A DNA stretch of 64,000 bases from Vicia villosa. Taxonomy: Eukaryota > Streptophyta > Magnoliopsida > Fabales > Fabaceae. The position numbers and the translations under genes were made by a program. The stretch covers positions 124,001-188,000 of the forward strand of contig NW_026705443.1 in the NCBI RefSeq assembly GCF_029867415.1, in the 5' to 3' direction. Shown here one piece after another: positions 37,466 to 47,166 of the stretch; position 1 is the stretch's first letter, and each line of letters opens with the position of its first letter. Under the pieces are notes generated by a model. The model ran no database searches. It was not told the origin of the DNA and saw only the letters and a program-made list of their open reading frames with translations.

Positions 37466-39661
37466 ATCTCCCCCTTTTTGATGATGACAAAAACATATAT
37501 AAATGATATGAATTTGCGATCAGAAAGAGCAGACGGCTAAAGACAAATTACACAGCTATAGCATAAGCATGTGAATATGTCTCCCCCTGAGATTAACAAT
37601 CTCCCCCTGAGATGAATAATCTCCCCCTGAAATAAATACTCGAAGAACTTTAATAATAAAAGACTTCCCTGATTATTTCGGTAGAGACGATCACATAAGC
37701 TTCTTGCTTCTGATAATTCATAGCTTCTGACTTCTGCTTCCATTGGACAGCTTCAGAACTTGAATTTCTTTAGATCCCTAGAACACTCACAGCTTTTGAT
37801 TCCTGCTTCCATTTAGGACAGCTTCAGAACTTGAATTTCTTTGATCTTCAGAACATTCACAGCTTCTGTTTCCTGCTTCCATTTAGGACAGCTTCAGAAC
37901 TTGAATTTCTTTGATCTTCAGAACATTCACAGCTTCTGATTCATGCTTCCATTTAGGACAGCTTCAGAACTTGAGTTTTCTGGATCTTTAGAACATTCAC
38001 AACTTCTGATTTCTGCTTCCCTCGGATAGCTTCAGAGCTTGAATTTCTTCTTACATCACTTCATGCTAGATTGTATCAGAACATTGTTGAATGTACCAGA
38101 GCATCTTCTGAGCATCTCTACATCCTGAAATGTTACAGAACAAAACTAAACGACAAAAGTCAGCATGAATGAGTTAGAACATAAAATGTGTATCAGAACA
38201 CAAAATATGTATCAGAGCCATATAAGCCATATAGAATATATCAGATCCAATAGATAATGTATCAGAGCAAATAGACAATGATTTGGATCATATTCTATTA
38301 TCAGAATATCTGAACATTCTTCCTTCTTGCTTCTGATTCTGAAGCTTCCTAGCACTCAGCTTGCTTCAAGAATCCAAGAGCTATTTCTGATCATTCTTCC
38401 TTCTTGCTTCTGATTCTGAAGCTTCCTAGCACTCAGCTTGCTTCAAGAATCCAAGAGCTTGATTCATCTTGTTGCTTCTTATGTTGATCTTGAATCTTCG
38501 ATTCCTGCAACAACACAACTTAGAAACATATGAAGCTTGCAGCTTCTGTTAGTAAATGTGGAGCCTTTTTACTCGGTAACTGATAATATTAATCAGATCA
38601 TTTATCATATATTTTCTCCCCCTTTTTGTCATAACATCAAAAAGCATAAAAGATTCAGATGTAAAGCAAGAGACAAAAGGAAAGAAACATAAATAACTTT
38701 TCATTGATTTCAACAAGAAGGATTACAAAAGAGGAATGCAGGAAAACAGATGCAACAAGGAAAGAAAACTACAAAGACTTAAAGCCTAAGACTCTATCCT
38801 ACGCAAAGACTGCGCAAACAACTCAAGAACCCTCTGGTCTTTAGTTTGTTCAGCCATGGAAGCTTGAAAACTCTTCATGCCTGTCCAGACTAGAACCTCC
38901 ACTGTAGGAGAGATCCAAGAGACCAAAGAGGAAGTGAGGGACAGTTCATAGAGAGGGAGCTAATGTTGCAAACGGGCTCCAGTGACTCAAGAAGGTCTTC
39001 TTCCTTTGGATAAATGTTGATAACAGCATTGAAGAAGAGATCTGTCTTGAAAGAGACTTGGAGTGCCATCCCAAGATATGCTTCACATCCTGTAACTGAT
39101 TAACCCTTCCATCCGTTCTCATTGAGTTGAAAGGATTCATGATAAACGCTAGGACGAAGATGAATGAACTAGGGTTTATACCAAAGAAAAACTTTGTTGG
39201 ACAAGAGAGAAAAAGAAAGAGAAAGAGAGCCAAGACTTATTGAAAAATGCAAAGAAATGGAGAAATAAATAGAGGGAATGTGGGGAAGGAAAACGTTCTA
39301 GGAAAGGGAAACGTTTGACGGATATAAAAACATAAAGGACAATAAAAGAAATGATGAATGGCATTTAATGTTATTTGACGTGAGGAGAGATAACAATGAC
39401 AAAAGACGAGATTTGCACAGTTACTTAAGTAGACGTCCCCTCAACTGCACGCACGCTTGTCCAGAGATAGTGAACACGTGTTTACCATCTGGATAGCCAG
39501 TTACAGCTGTTTTGCTTTTAAAGAGATTCTGAATCAACTTAGACAATGAAACGTTAGTAATAACTGAATCACAATTTCCAATTGATTTCAATCAGAACTT
39601 CTTATAAAAAAAATCCAATTTCATTTCAGAAGATACTCATACATAAGATCTTCTCATCTTC
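37466..39661 (-). other. Copia A 3' region with polypurine tracts and tandem repeats
   Basis: Next to the LTR is a purine tract (AAAAAGGGGGAGAT on the minus strand, 37466-37480). Three more AGGGGGAG tracts lie at 37581-37590, 37601-37610 and 37621-37630 and another at 38616-38630. A 70-bp tandem repeat (about 37705-38045, five units) and a 77-bp duplication (about 38315-38468) follow. Minus-strand frames at 38946-39233 and 39176-39364 are hydrophobic but short and overlap each other; I cannot support an envelope-like gene. Confidence 0.7.
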
Positions 39662-42600
39662 TCATTCTGGGCATAAATCCATACTGATATTCTTCAGAAT
39701 GAACTTAAACCTATCTTCAGCAAGGGGTTTTGTAAAGATATCAGCCCATTGATGGTCTGTATCCACAAAGTTTAAAGATATAACACCTTTCTGAACATAG
39801 TCCCTTATGAAATGATGTTTGATCTCAATATGTTTAGCTTTTGAATGTAAAATAGGATTCTTAGATAAACATATAGCAGAAGTATTATCACAGAAAATAG
39901 GAATGTTACTCTCATATATCTGATAATCTTCCAGCTGACTTCTCATCCAGAGCATTTGTGTACTACAACCAGCAGCAGCAACATATTCTGCTTCTGTTGT
40001 TGAGAGGGCAATAGTAGCTTGCTTCTTGCTGTACCATGAGATCAGATGACTTCCAAGAAATTGACAACTTCCAGAAGTGCTCTTTCTTTCTATTCTATCT
40101 CCAGCATAGTCAGCATCACAGAATCCTACTAAGTTGTAATCTTTAGATCTTCTGTAAACTAAACCAACATTAGTAGTACCTTTCAGATACCTTAGAATTC
40201 TCTTAACCGCTGTTAAATGAGATTCTCTTGGATCTGAATGGAATCGAGCACACAAACAAACACTAAAGAGAATGTCAGGTCTAGAAGCAGTTAGATATAG
40301 AAGAGATCCAATCATACCTCTGTACAACTTCTGATCTACCTTCTTACTTACCTCATCCTTACCCAGTACACAAGTTGGATGCATAGGAGTTTTGGCTTCT
40401 TTGCTTTCAGAAAGATTAAACTTCTTCAGAAGTTCTTTCACATACTTCGTTTGATGAACATAGGTTCCATCAGAAGTTTGGTTGATTTGAATCCCAAGGA
40501 AATACTTGAGTTCTCCCATCATGCTCATTTCAAATTCAGCCTGCATAGACTCAGCAAACTCCTTTCCAAGTGTAGCATTAGATGTTCCAAAGATAATATC
40601 ATCAACATATATTTGACAAATTAAAATATCCTTTTTAAATGTTTTACAAAAGAGAGTAGTGTCCACTTTTCCTCTAGTGAAATCATTTTCCAGAAGGAAA
40701 GAACTCAAACATTCATACCAAGCTCTGGGAGCTTGTTTCAATCCGTATAATGATTTCTTTAATTTGAAAACATGATTTGGAGACATGGAGTCTTCAAAAC
40801 CAGGAGGTTGGTGAACATAAACTTCTTCATCTATATAACCATTTAAGAAGGCACTCTTGACATCCATCTGATAAAGAGTGATGTTGTGTTGAGTGGCAAA
40901 GGAAATTAATAGACGAATAGATTCTAACCTGGCCACTGGTGCAAAGGTTTCTGTATAATCAATCCCTTCTTGCTGACTATAACCCTGAGCAACCAGTCTG
41001 GCTTTGTTTCTTACCACTTCACATTTCTCACTAAGTTTGTTTCTGAAAACCCACTTAGTACCGATGATGTTAAATCCTTTTGGTCTAGGAACCAAGTCCC
41101 ATACATCATTCCTTGTTAACTGATTTAGTTCTTCTTGCATGGCAATTATCCAGTCTGGATCTTCTAGAGCTTGATCAACAGAAGTTGGCTCGATCAAAGA
41201 AACAAGACCTAATTGACATTCTGCATTGTTCTTAAGGAATGCCCTTGTTCTGATGGGATCATCTTTCTTTCCAAGGATCACATCTTCTGAATGAGCTAAG
41301 GCAAGTCTAGGTGATCTTCTGATAGTTGGTTCTTCAGAAATTCTTAGATTCTCTAAAGATGCAGCAACTTGATCTTCTGATCCATTGCTTCTGAGACTGC
41401 CAGCTTCTGCAGCTTTGCTTCTTGGTTCTTCAACTTCTGAGATATCAATATCAAAATCTGCAAAATTCTCAAACTGCTTTGGTTTTTCAAAACCAAGCTT
41501 ATCATCAAACTTCATATTGATTGATTCTTCTACAATCAATGTTTCAGTATTGTACACTCTGTAGCCTTTAGAGTGTTCAGAATATCCAAGAAGGAAACAC
41601 TTTTGTGCTTTGGAATCAAACTTACCAAGATGATCTTTAGTATTCAGAATAAAACATACACATCCAAAAGCATGGAAATATGAAATGTTGGGCTTTCTGT
41701 TCTTCCACAATTCATAAGGAGTCTTATTTAGAATAGGTCTGATAGAGATTATATTTTGAATATAGCATGCAGTGTCAATTGCTTCTGCCCAGAAATGCTT
41801 AGCCATATTGGTTTCATTGATCATGGTTCTGGCCATTTCTTGTAGAGTCCTATTCTTTCGCTCTACAACTCCATTTTGCTGTGGAGTTCTAGGGCAAGAG
41901 AAATCATGGGCAATACCATTTTCTTTGAAGAACTCCTCAAAGAATCTGTTCTCAAATTCGCCACCATGATCACTTCTGACCTTTATGATTTTACACTCTT
42001 TCTCAGATTGAATCTGAGTGCAGAATTCAAAGAACACTGAATGAGACTCATCCTTGTGTTTCAAGAACTTTACCCATGTCCAGCGGCTATAATCATCAAC
42101 GATGACTAATCCATATTTCTTCCCTCTGACAGATGCTGTTTTGACTGGGCCAAACAGATCAATGTGCAAGAGTTCTAACGGCCTTGAGGTAGAAACAACA
42201 TTCTTAGACTTGAATGCAGGTCTGGAGAACTTGCCCTTCTGACATGCTTCACAAAGAGCATCTGATTTGAATTTCAGATTTGGGAGTCCTCTGACCAGAT
42301 TTAGTTTGTTAATCTGAGAAATCTTTCTCAAACTAGCATGTCCTAATCTTCTGTGCCAGACCCATTGCTCTTCAGAAACAGACATAAGACAAGTCACCTT
42401 CTGCTTCTCAAGATCAGAAAGATCAATCTTATAAATGTTGTTCTTCCTCTTGCCTGTAAATAGGATTGAGCCATCCTTCTGACTTACAGCCTTGCAAGAC
42501 TTTTGATTGAAGATTATATCATAACCATTGTCACTTAATTGACTTATGGACAATAAGTTATGCGTTAATCCTTCTACAAGAAGTACATTAGTTATTGAAG

Positions 42601-42796
42601 GAGAGTTACCAACACTTATGGTTCCAGAGCCAATGATTTTGCCCTTCTGATCTCCTCCAAACTTGACTTCTCCACCTGGTTTAAGCACCAGGTCTTGGAA
42701 TGTAGACCTTCTTCCCGTCATGTGTCGCGAGCACCCAGAGTCCAGGTACCATGACATTTTGCTTTCTGTCCTCTTTGCCGCCAAGGATATCTGCAA
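39662..42796 (-). CDS. Copia A pol polyprotein (protease end, integrase, reverse transcriptase, RNase H)
   Basis: Uninterrupted frame of 1044 codons, the only full-length protein gene in the window. Near residue 19 is the copia protease motif AspSerGlyCysSer; about 146-190 the His-His-Cys-Cys zinc domain (WHRRLGH, then CEACQKGKF); about 212-312 the integrase core with its Asp, Asp and Glu; about 540-780 reverse transcriptase, with TyrValAspAsp near 728; about 895-1025 RNase H, ending in ADIFTKPL. It copies element RNA into DNA and inserts it. The ATG at 42796 is probably not the natural start, because the protease N-terminus is upstream; pol is normally made as a fusion with gag. All catalytic motifs look intact. 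Confidence 0.93.
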   Translation of the reverse strand: MQISLAAKRTESKMSWYLDSGCSRHMTGRRSTFQDLVLKPGGEVKFGGDQKGKIIGSGTISVGNSPSITNVLLVEGLTHNLLSISQLSDNGYDIIFNQKSCKAVSQKDGSILFTGKRKNNIYKIDLSDLEKQKVTCLMSVSEEQWVWHRRLGHASLRKISQINKLNLVRGLPNLKFKSDALCEACQKGKFSRPAFKSKNVVSTSRPLELLHIDLFGPVKTASVRGKKYGLVIVDDYSRWTWVKFLKHKDESHSVFFEFCTQIQSEKECKIIKVRSDHGGEFENRFFEEFFKENGIAHDFSCPRTPQQNGVVERKNRTLQEMARTMINETNMAKHFWAEAIDTACYIQNIISIRPILNKTPYELWKNRKPNISYFHAFGCVCFILNTKDHLGKFDSKAQKCFLLGYSEHSKGYRVYNTETLIVEESINMKFDDKLGFEKPKQFENFADFDIDISEVEEPRSKAAEAGSLRSNGSEDQVAASLENLRISEEPTIRRSPRLALAHSEDVILGKKDDPIRTRAFLKNNAECQLGLVSLIEPTSVDQALEDPDWIIAMQEELNQLTRNDVWDLVPRPKGFNIIGTKWVFRNKLSEKCEVVRNKARLVAQGYSQQEGIDYTETFAPVARLESIRLLISFATQHNITLYQMDVKSAFLNGYIDEEVYVHQPPGFEDSMSPNHVFKLKKSLYGLKQAPRAWYECLSSFLLENDFTRGKVDTTLFCKTFKKDILICQIYVDDIIFGTSNATLGKEFAESMQAEFEMSMMGELKYFLGIQINQTSDGTYVHQTKYVKELLKKFNLSESKEAKTPMHPTCVLGKDEVSKKVDQKLYRGMIGSLLYLTASRPDILFSVCLCARFHSDPRESHLTAVKRILRYLKGTTNVGLVYRRSKDYNLVGFCDADYAGDRIERKSTSGSCQFLGSHLISWYSKKQATIALSTTEAEYVAAAGCSTQMLWMRSQLEDYQIYESNIPIFCDNTSAICLSKNPILHSKAKHIEIKHHFIRDYVQKGVISLNFVDTDHQWADIFTKPLAEDRFKFILKNISMDLCPE

Positions 42797-42856
42797 CAGA
42801 AATTATCTTCTCCTTAGGTACCCACACTTTCTTGGGTCCTTTCTTGTTAGTTCTCC

Positions 42857-44605
42857 TCAAGTTCTGATTGAACTTGGGTTTAGCAAAATATTAGCAGGAG
42901 GAACAGTATGATGCTTCTTATTCTGAATTCCATGATATTTCTTAGGTTGTGTCACATGCTTCTTGGTGTGTGTTATGTGAAAACTTTGTGCATGTGATGT
43001 GTGCTTAATATCATGGGAGTGGCCAAATTTAAATTGGTTATACAGAGGCTTGTATGATATTTTCATATCATCCACAGATTCAAGCTTGTATGGGATTTCA
43101 CCCTCATAACCAATGCCAACTCTCTTGTTCCCAGACACATCATATATCATAGAAGCTAGCTGACTTCTGCCAATACTTCTAGATAAGAACTTCCTGAAAC
43201 TTAAATCATATTCTTTCAGAATATGATTCAGACTGGGAGTGGATTTTTCTGAATCAGAAGGAGATCCAACATTATTGGATAATTTTAAAACTTTTTCTTT
43301 TAATTCAGAATTTTCCAACTCAAACTTCTTAGTTTCAAATTCAAATTGCTTTTTCAGCTTTTTGTATTTGATACTAAGATGAGCTTTTAATTCAAGAAGC
43401 TCTGTTAGACTGGAAACTAACTCTTCTCTAGATAGTTCAGAAAATACCTCTTCAGAATCTGATTCTGATGTAGATTCTGATCCATCATCTTCTGTCGCCA
43501 TTAGCGCAAAGTTTGCCTGCTCTCCTTCAGAGTCTGATCCTGATTCTGATTGAGAATCATCCCATGTTGCCATAAGACCTTTCTTCTTATGAAACTTCTT
43601 CTTGGGATTCTCCTTCTGAAGTTTCGGACACTCATTCTTGTAATGTCCAGGCTCATTGCACTCATAGCAGACAGCCTTCTTCTTGTCAGATCTTCTGTCA
43701 CCAGAAGATTCTCCTCGTTCAAATTTCTTTGAACTTCTGAAGCCTCTGAACTTCCTTTGCTTGCTCTTCCAGAGTTGGTTTACCCTTCTGGAGATCATGG
43801 ACAGTTCATCTTCTTCTTCAGATTCTGATTCTTCAGGATCTTCTTCTCTAGCCTGAAAAGCGTTAGTGCATTTTTTAACATTAGATTTTAAAGCAATAGA
43901 CTTACCTTTCTTCTGAGGTTCGTTTGCGTCCAGCTCTATTTCATGGCTTCTCAAGGCACTGATAAGCTCTTCCAAAGAAACTTCATTCAGATTCTTGGCA
44001 ATCTTGAATGCAGTCACCATTGGGCCCCATCTTCTGGGCAAACTTCTGATGATCTTCTTTACATGATCAGCCTTGGTGTAGCCTTTGTCGAGAACTCTTA
44101 ATCCAGCAGTCAGAGTTTGAAATCTTGGAAACATCTTCTCAATGTCTTCATCATCCTCCATCTTGAAGGCTTCATACTTCTGGATTAGAGCAAGAGCTTT
44201 AGTCTCCTTGACTTGAGCATTTCCCTCATGGGTCATTTTTAATGACTCATATATATCATGGGCAGTTTCCCTGTTAGATATCTTCTCATACTCAGCATGA
44301 GAGATAGCATTCAGCAAAACAGTCCTACATTTATGATGATTCTTGAAATCTTTCTTTTGATCATCAGTCATTTCACTTCTCGTGAGCCTTACACCAGTAG
44401 CTTTAACAGGATGTTTGTAACCATCCAGTAGAAGATCCCATAGATCAGCATCTAGACCAAGAAAGTAACTTTCTAGTTTATCTTTCCAGTATTCAAAGTT
44501 TTCACCATCAAATACTGGTGGTCTAGTATAACCATTGTTACCATTGTATTGCTCAGCAGAGCCAGATGTAGATGCAGCTGGATTTGTTGGGATTTCACCA
44601 GCCAT
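42857..44605 (-). CDS. Copia A gag, frameshifted near its end
   Basis: 582 codons from ATG 44605. The first 230 residues are a copia-type gag core (UBN2-like: YWKDKLESYFLGLD, then CRTVLLNAISHAEY). A CCHC zinc knuckle (CYECNEPGHYKNEC) lies near residue 312, then Ser/Glu-rich acid repeats and a Lys/Glu/Leu coiled coil about 390-445. Near 42890 copy A lacks one base found in copy B (TATTAGC against TATTTAGC on the plus strand). This puts the end out of frame and stops it at 42857; copy B reads on. The deletion separates gag from pol in A. Confidence 0.9.
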   Translation of the reverse strand: MAGEIPTNPAASTSGSAEQYNGNNGYTRPPVFDGENFEYWKDKLESYFLGLDADLWDLLLDGYKHPVKATGVRLTRSEMTDDQKKDFKNHHKCRTVLLNAISHAEYEKISNRETAHDIYESLKMTHEGNAQVKETKALALIQKYEAFKMEDDEDIEKMFPRFQTLTAGLRVLDKGYTKADHVKKIIRSLPRRWGPMVTAFKIAKNLNEVSLEELISALRSHEIELDANEPQKKGKSIALKSNVKKCTNAFQAREEDPEESESEEEDELSMISRRVNQLWKSKQRKFRGFRSSKKFERGESSGDRRSDKKKAVCYECNEPGHYKNECPKLQKENPKKKFHKKKGLMATWDDSQSESGSDSEGEQANFALMATEDDGSESTSESDSEEVFSELSREELVSSLTELLELKAHLSIKYKKLKKQFEFETKKFELENSELKEKVLKLSNNVGSPSDSEKSTPSLNHILKEYDLSFRKFLSRSIGRSQLASMIYDVSGNKRVGIGYEGEIPYKLESVDDMKISYKPLYNQFKFGHSHDIKHTSHAQSFHITHTKKHVTQPKKYHGIQNKKHHTVPPANILLNPSSIRT

Positions 44606-44677
44606 CTTTTACTGAAGCGTTTTTCTCTTCCTGAATCTTTTCTAAACATGGTTAAGTGCTTGCACCTTAGAACCGGC

Positions 44678-44689
44678 GCTCTGATGCCA
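44678..44689 (-). other. Copia primer binding site, initiator-Met tRNA
   Basis: On the minus strand TGGCATCAGAGC, two bases after the LTR end; one base differs from the canonical TGGTATCAGAGC. Confidence 0.82.
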
Positions 44690-44691
44690 AT

Positions 44692-45906
44692 TGAAGGATA
44701 GAAAAACACTTAGAAAGGGGGGGTTTGAATAAGTGTAGTTTTAAAAACTTGAACGATAAAAATAAATTGCACAGTTATTTTTATCCTGGTTCGTTGTTAA
44801 CTAAACTACTCCAGTCCACCCCCGCGGAGTGATTTACCTCACCTGAGGATTTAATCCACTAATCGCAACAGATTACAATGGTTTTCCACTTAGTCCACGA
44901 CTAAGTCTTCTAGAGTATCCTGATCACAACCTGATCACTCTAGGAACAAATGCTTAGACACAAGCTAAGACTTTCTTAGAGTATCCTGACCACCACGTGA
45001 TCACTCTAATTACAACTGCTTAGACACAAGCTAAGACTTCCTAGAGTATCCTGATCAACACTTGATCACTCTAGTTACTTACAAATTAATGTAATCAATT
45101 CTAAGAGTATTACAAATGCTTCTGAAAAGCTATAATCACAACAGTGATATTTCTCTTAACGTTTAAGCTTAATCTCACTAATATATTACAACAGCAATGT
45201 AGTGAGCTTTGATGAAGATGAAGTTTCTGAGCTTTGAATTGAATAGCGTTTCAGCAAGTTTTTCAGAATTGGTTCTTTCAAAATCGTCAACCTTGCTTCT
45301 CATCAGAACTTCATTTAAATAGGTGTTTGAGAAGATGACCGTTGGGCGCATTTAATGCTTTGCGTGTTTCGTACAGCATTGCATTTAATGTTTCACGCTT
45401 TTGTCAACTACCTCGAGCCTTGTTCACGCTGTGTCTACTGACGTTGCCTTTAATAGCTTCCAACGTTCCTTTTGTCAGTCAGCGTAGCCTGCCACTTGTA
45501 CTTTCTTCTGATCTGATGTTTGTGAATAAAATATTTGAATATCATCAGAGTCAAACAGCTTGGTGCAAAGCATCTTCTTGTCTTCTGACCTTGAAGTGCT
45601 TCTGAGCGTGATACCATGAGAACTTCAGTGCTTCTGCTTCTGATCTCAAGTTCTTCTGATGCTTCCATAGACCCATGTTCTGATTCTGCCTTGACCATCT
45701 TCTGATGTCTTGCCAGACCATGTTCTAATGTTGCATGCTGAACCTTCTCAGACAAAGCTTCTGAGCGCTGATTTGTGCATACTCTTTATATATTTCCTGA
45801 AAGGGAAATTGCAATGTATTAGAGTACCACATTATCTCACACAAAATTCATATCCTTGTTATCATCAAAACTAAGAATATTGATCAGAACAAATCTTGTT
45901 CTAACA
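44692..45906 (-). repeat. Middle copia LTR shared by copies A and B, 1215 bp
   Basis: Its left flank is the primer site and gag leader of copy A, its right flank is the polypurine tract and 3' region of copy B. So it is at once the 5' LTR of A and the 3' LTR of B. No target duplication surrounds it. Confidence 0.92.
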
Positions 45907-47166
45907 ATCTCCCCCTTTTTGATGATGACAAAAACATATATAAATGATATGAATTTGCGATCAGAAAGAGCAGACGGCTAAAGACAAATTACACAGCTAT
46001 AGCATAAGCATGTGAATATGTCTCCCCCTGAGATTAACAATCTCCCCCTGAGATGAATAATCTCCCCCTGAAATAAATACTCGAAGAACTTTAATAATAA
46101 AAGACTTCCCTGATTATTTCGGTAGAGACGATCACATAAGCTTCTTGCTTCTGATAATTCATAGCTTCTGACTTCTGCTTCCATTGGACAGCTTCAGAAC
46201 TTGAATTTCTTTAGATCCCTAGAACACTCACAGCTTCTGATTCTTGCTTCCATTTAGGACAGCTTCAGAACTTGAATTTCTTTGATCTTCAGAACATTCA
46301 CAGCTTCTGATTCCTGCTTCCATTTAGGACAGCTTCAGAACTTGAATTTCTTTGATCTTCAGAACATTCACAGCTTCTGATTCATGCTTCCATTTAGGAC
46401 AGCTTCAGAACTTGAGTTTTCTGGATCTTTAGAACATTCACAACTTCTGATTTCTGCTTCCCTCGGATAGCTTCAGAGCTTGAATTTCTTCTTACATCAC
46501 TTCATGCTAGATTGTATCAGAACATTGTTGAATGTACCAGAGCATCTTCAGAGCATCTCTACATCCTGAAATGTTACAGAACAAAACTAAACGACAAAAG
46601 TCAGCATGAATGAGTTAGAACATAAAATGTGTATCAGAACACAAAATATGTATCAGAGCCATATAAGCCATATAGAATATATCAGATCCAATAGATAATG
46701 TATCAGAGCAAATAGACAATGATTTGGATCATATTCTATTATCAGAATATCTGAACATTCTTCCTTCTTGCTTCTGATTCTGAAGCTTCCTAGCACTCAG
46801 CTTGCTTCAAGAATCCAAGAGCTATTTCTGATCATTCTTCCTTCTTGCTTATGATTCTGAAGCTTCCTAGCACTCAGCTTGCTTCAAGAATCCAAGAGCT
46901 TGATTCATCTTGTTGCTTCTTATGTTGATCTTGAATCTTCGATTCCTGCAACAACACAACTTAGAAACATATGAAGCTTGCAGCTTCTGTTAGTAAATGT
47001 GGAGCCTTTTTACTCGGTAACTGATAATATTAATCAGATCATTTATCATATATTTTCTCCCCCTTTTTGTCATAACATCAAAAAGCATAAAAGATTCAGA
47101 TGTAAAGCAAGAGACAAAAGGAAAGAAACATAAATAACTTTTCATTGATTTCAACAAGAAGGATTA
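45907..47166 (-). other. Copia B 3' region, first part
   Basis: Same order as in copy A: polypurine tracts at 45907-45921, 46022-46031, 46042-46051 and 46062-46071, the 70-bp repeat (about 46147-46487), the 77-bp duplication and a further purine tract near 47057. Ends with GATTA (47162-47166), the target duplication of E3. It resumes at 58565 and runs to 59505. Confidence 0.8.

Larger units (their letters stand above)
36250..45906 (-). mobile_element. Copia copy A: SIRE/Maximus-like Ty1/copia retrotransposon
   Basis: Minus-strand element of 9657 bp. The 5' LTR is 44692-45906, the 3' LTR 36250-37465. Between them, in transcription order: initiator-Met primer site, gag (44605-42857), pol (42796-39662), a 2.2-kb 3' region, and polypurine tracts. 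Only six or seven differences between the LTRs were seen by eye. The right LTR is also the 3' LTR of copy B, so A and B form a tandem. Lineage is suggested by gene order, the long 3' region and LTR sequence. Confidence 0.92.

Noticed and set aside
38946..39364. Hydrophobic minus-strand frames after copia pol, possible envelope-like gene
   Set aside because: Frames are short, overlap each other and have no consistent signal peptide or transmembrane arrangement that I can defend; the position alone is not enough.
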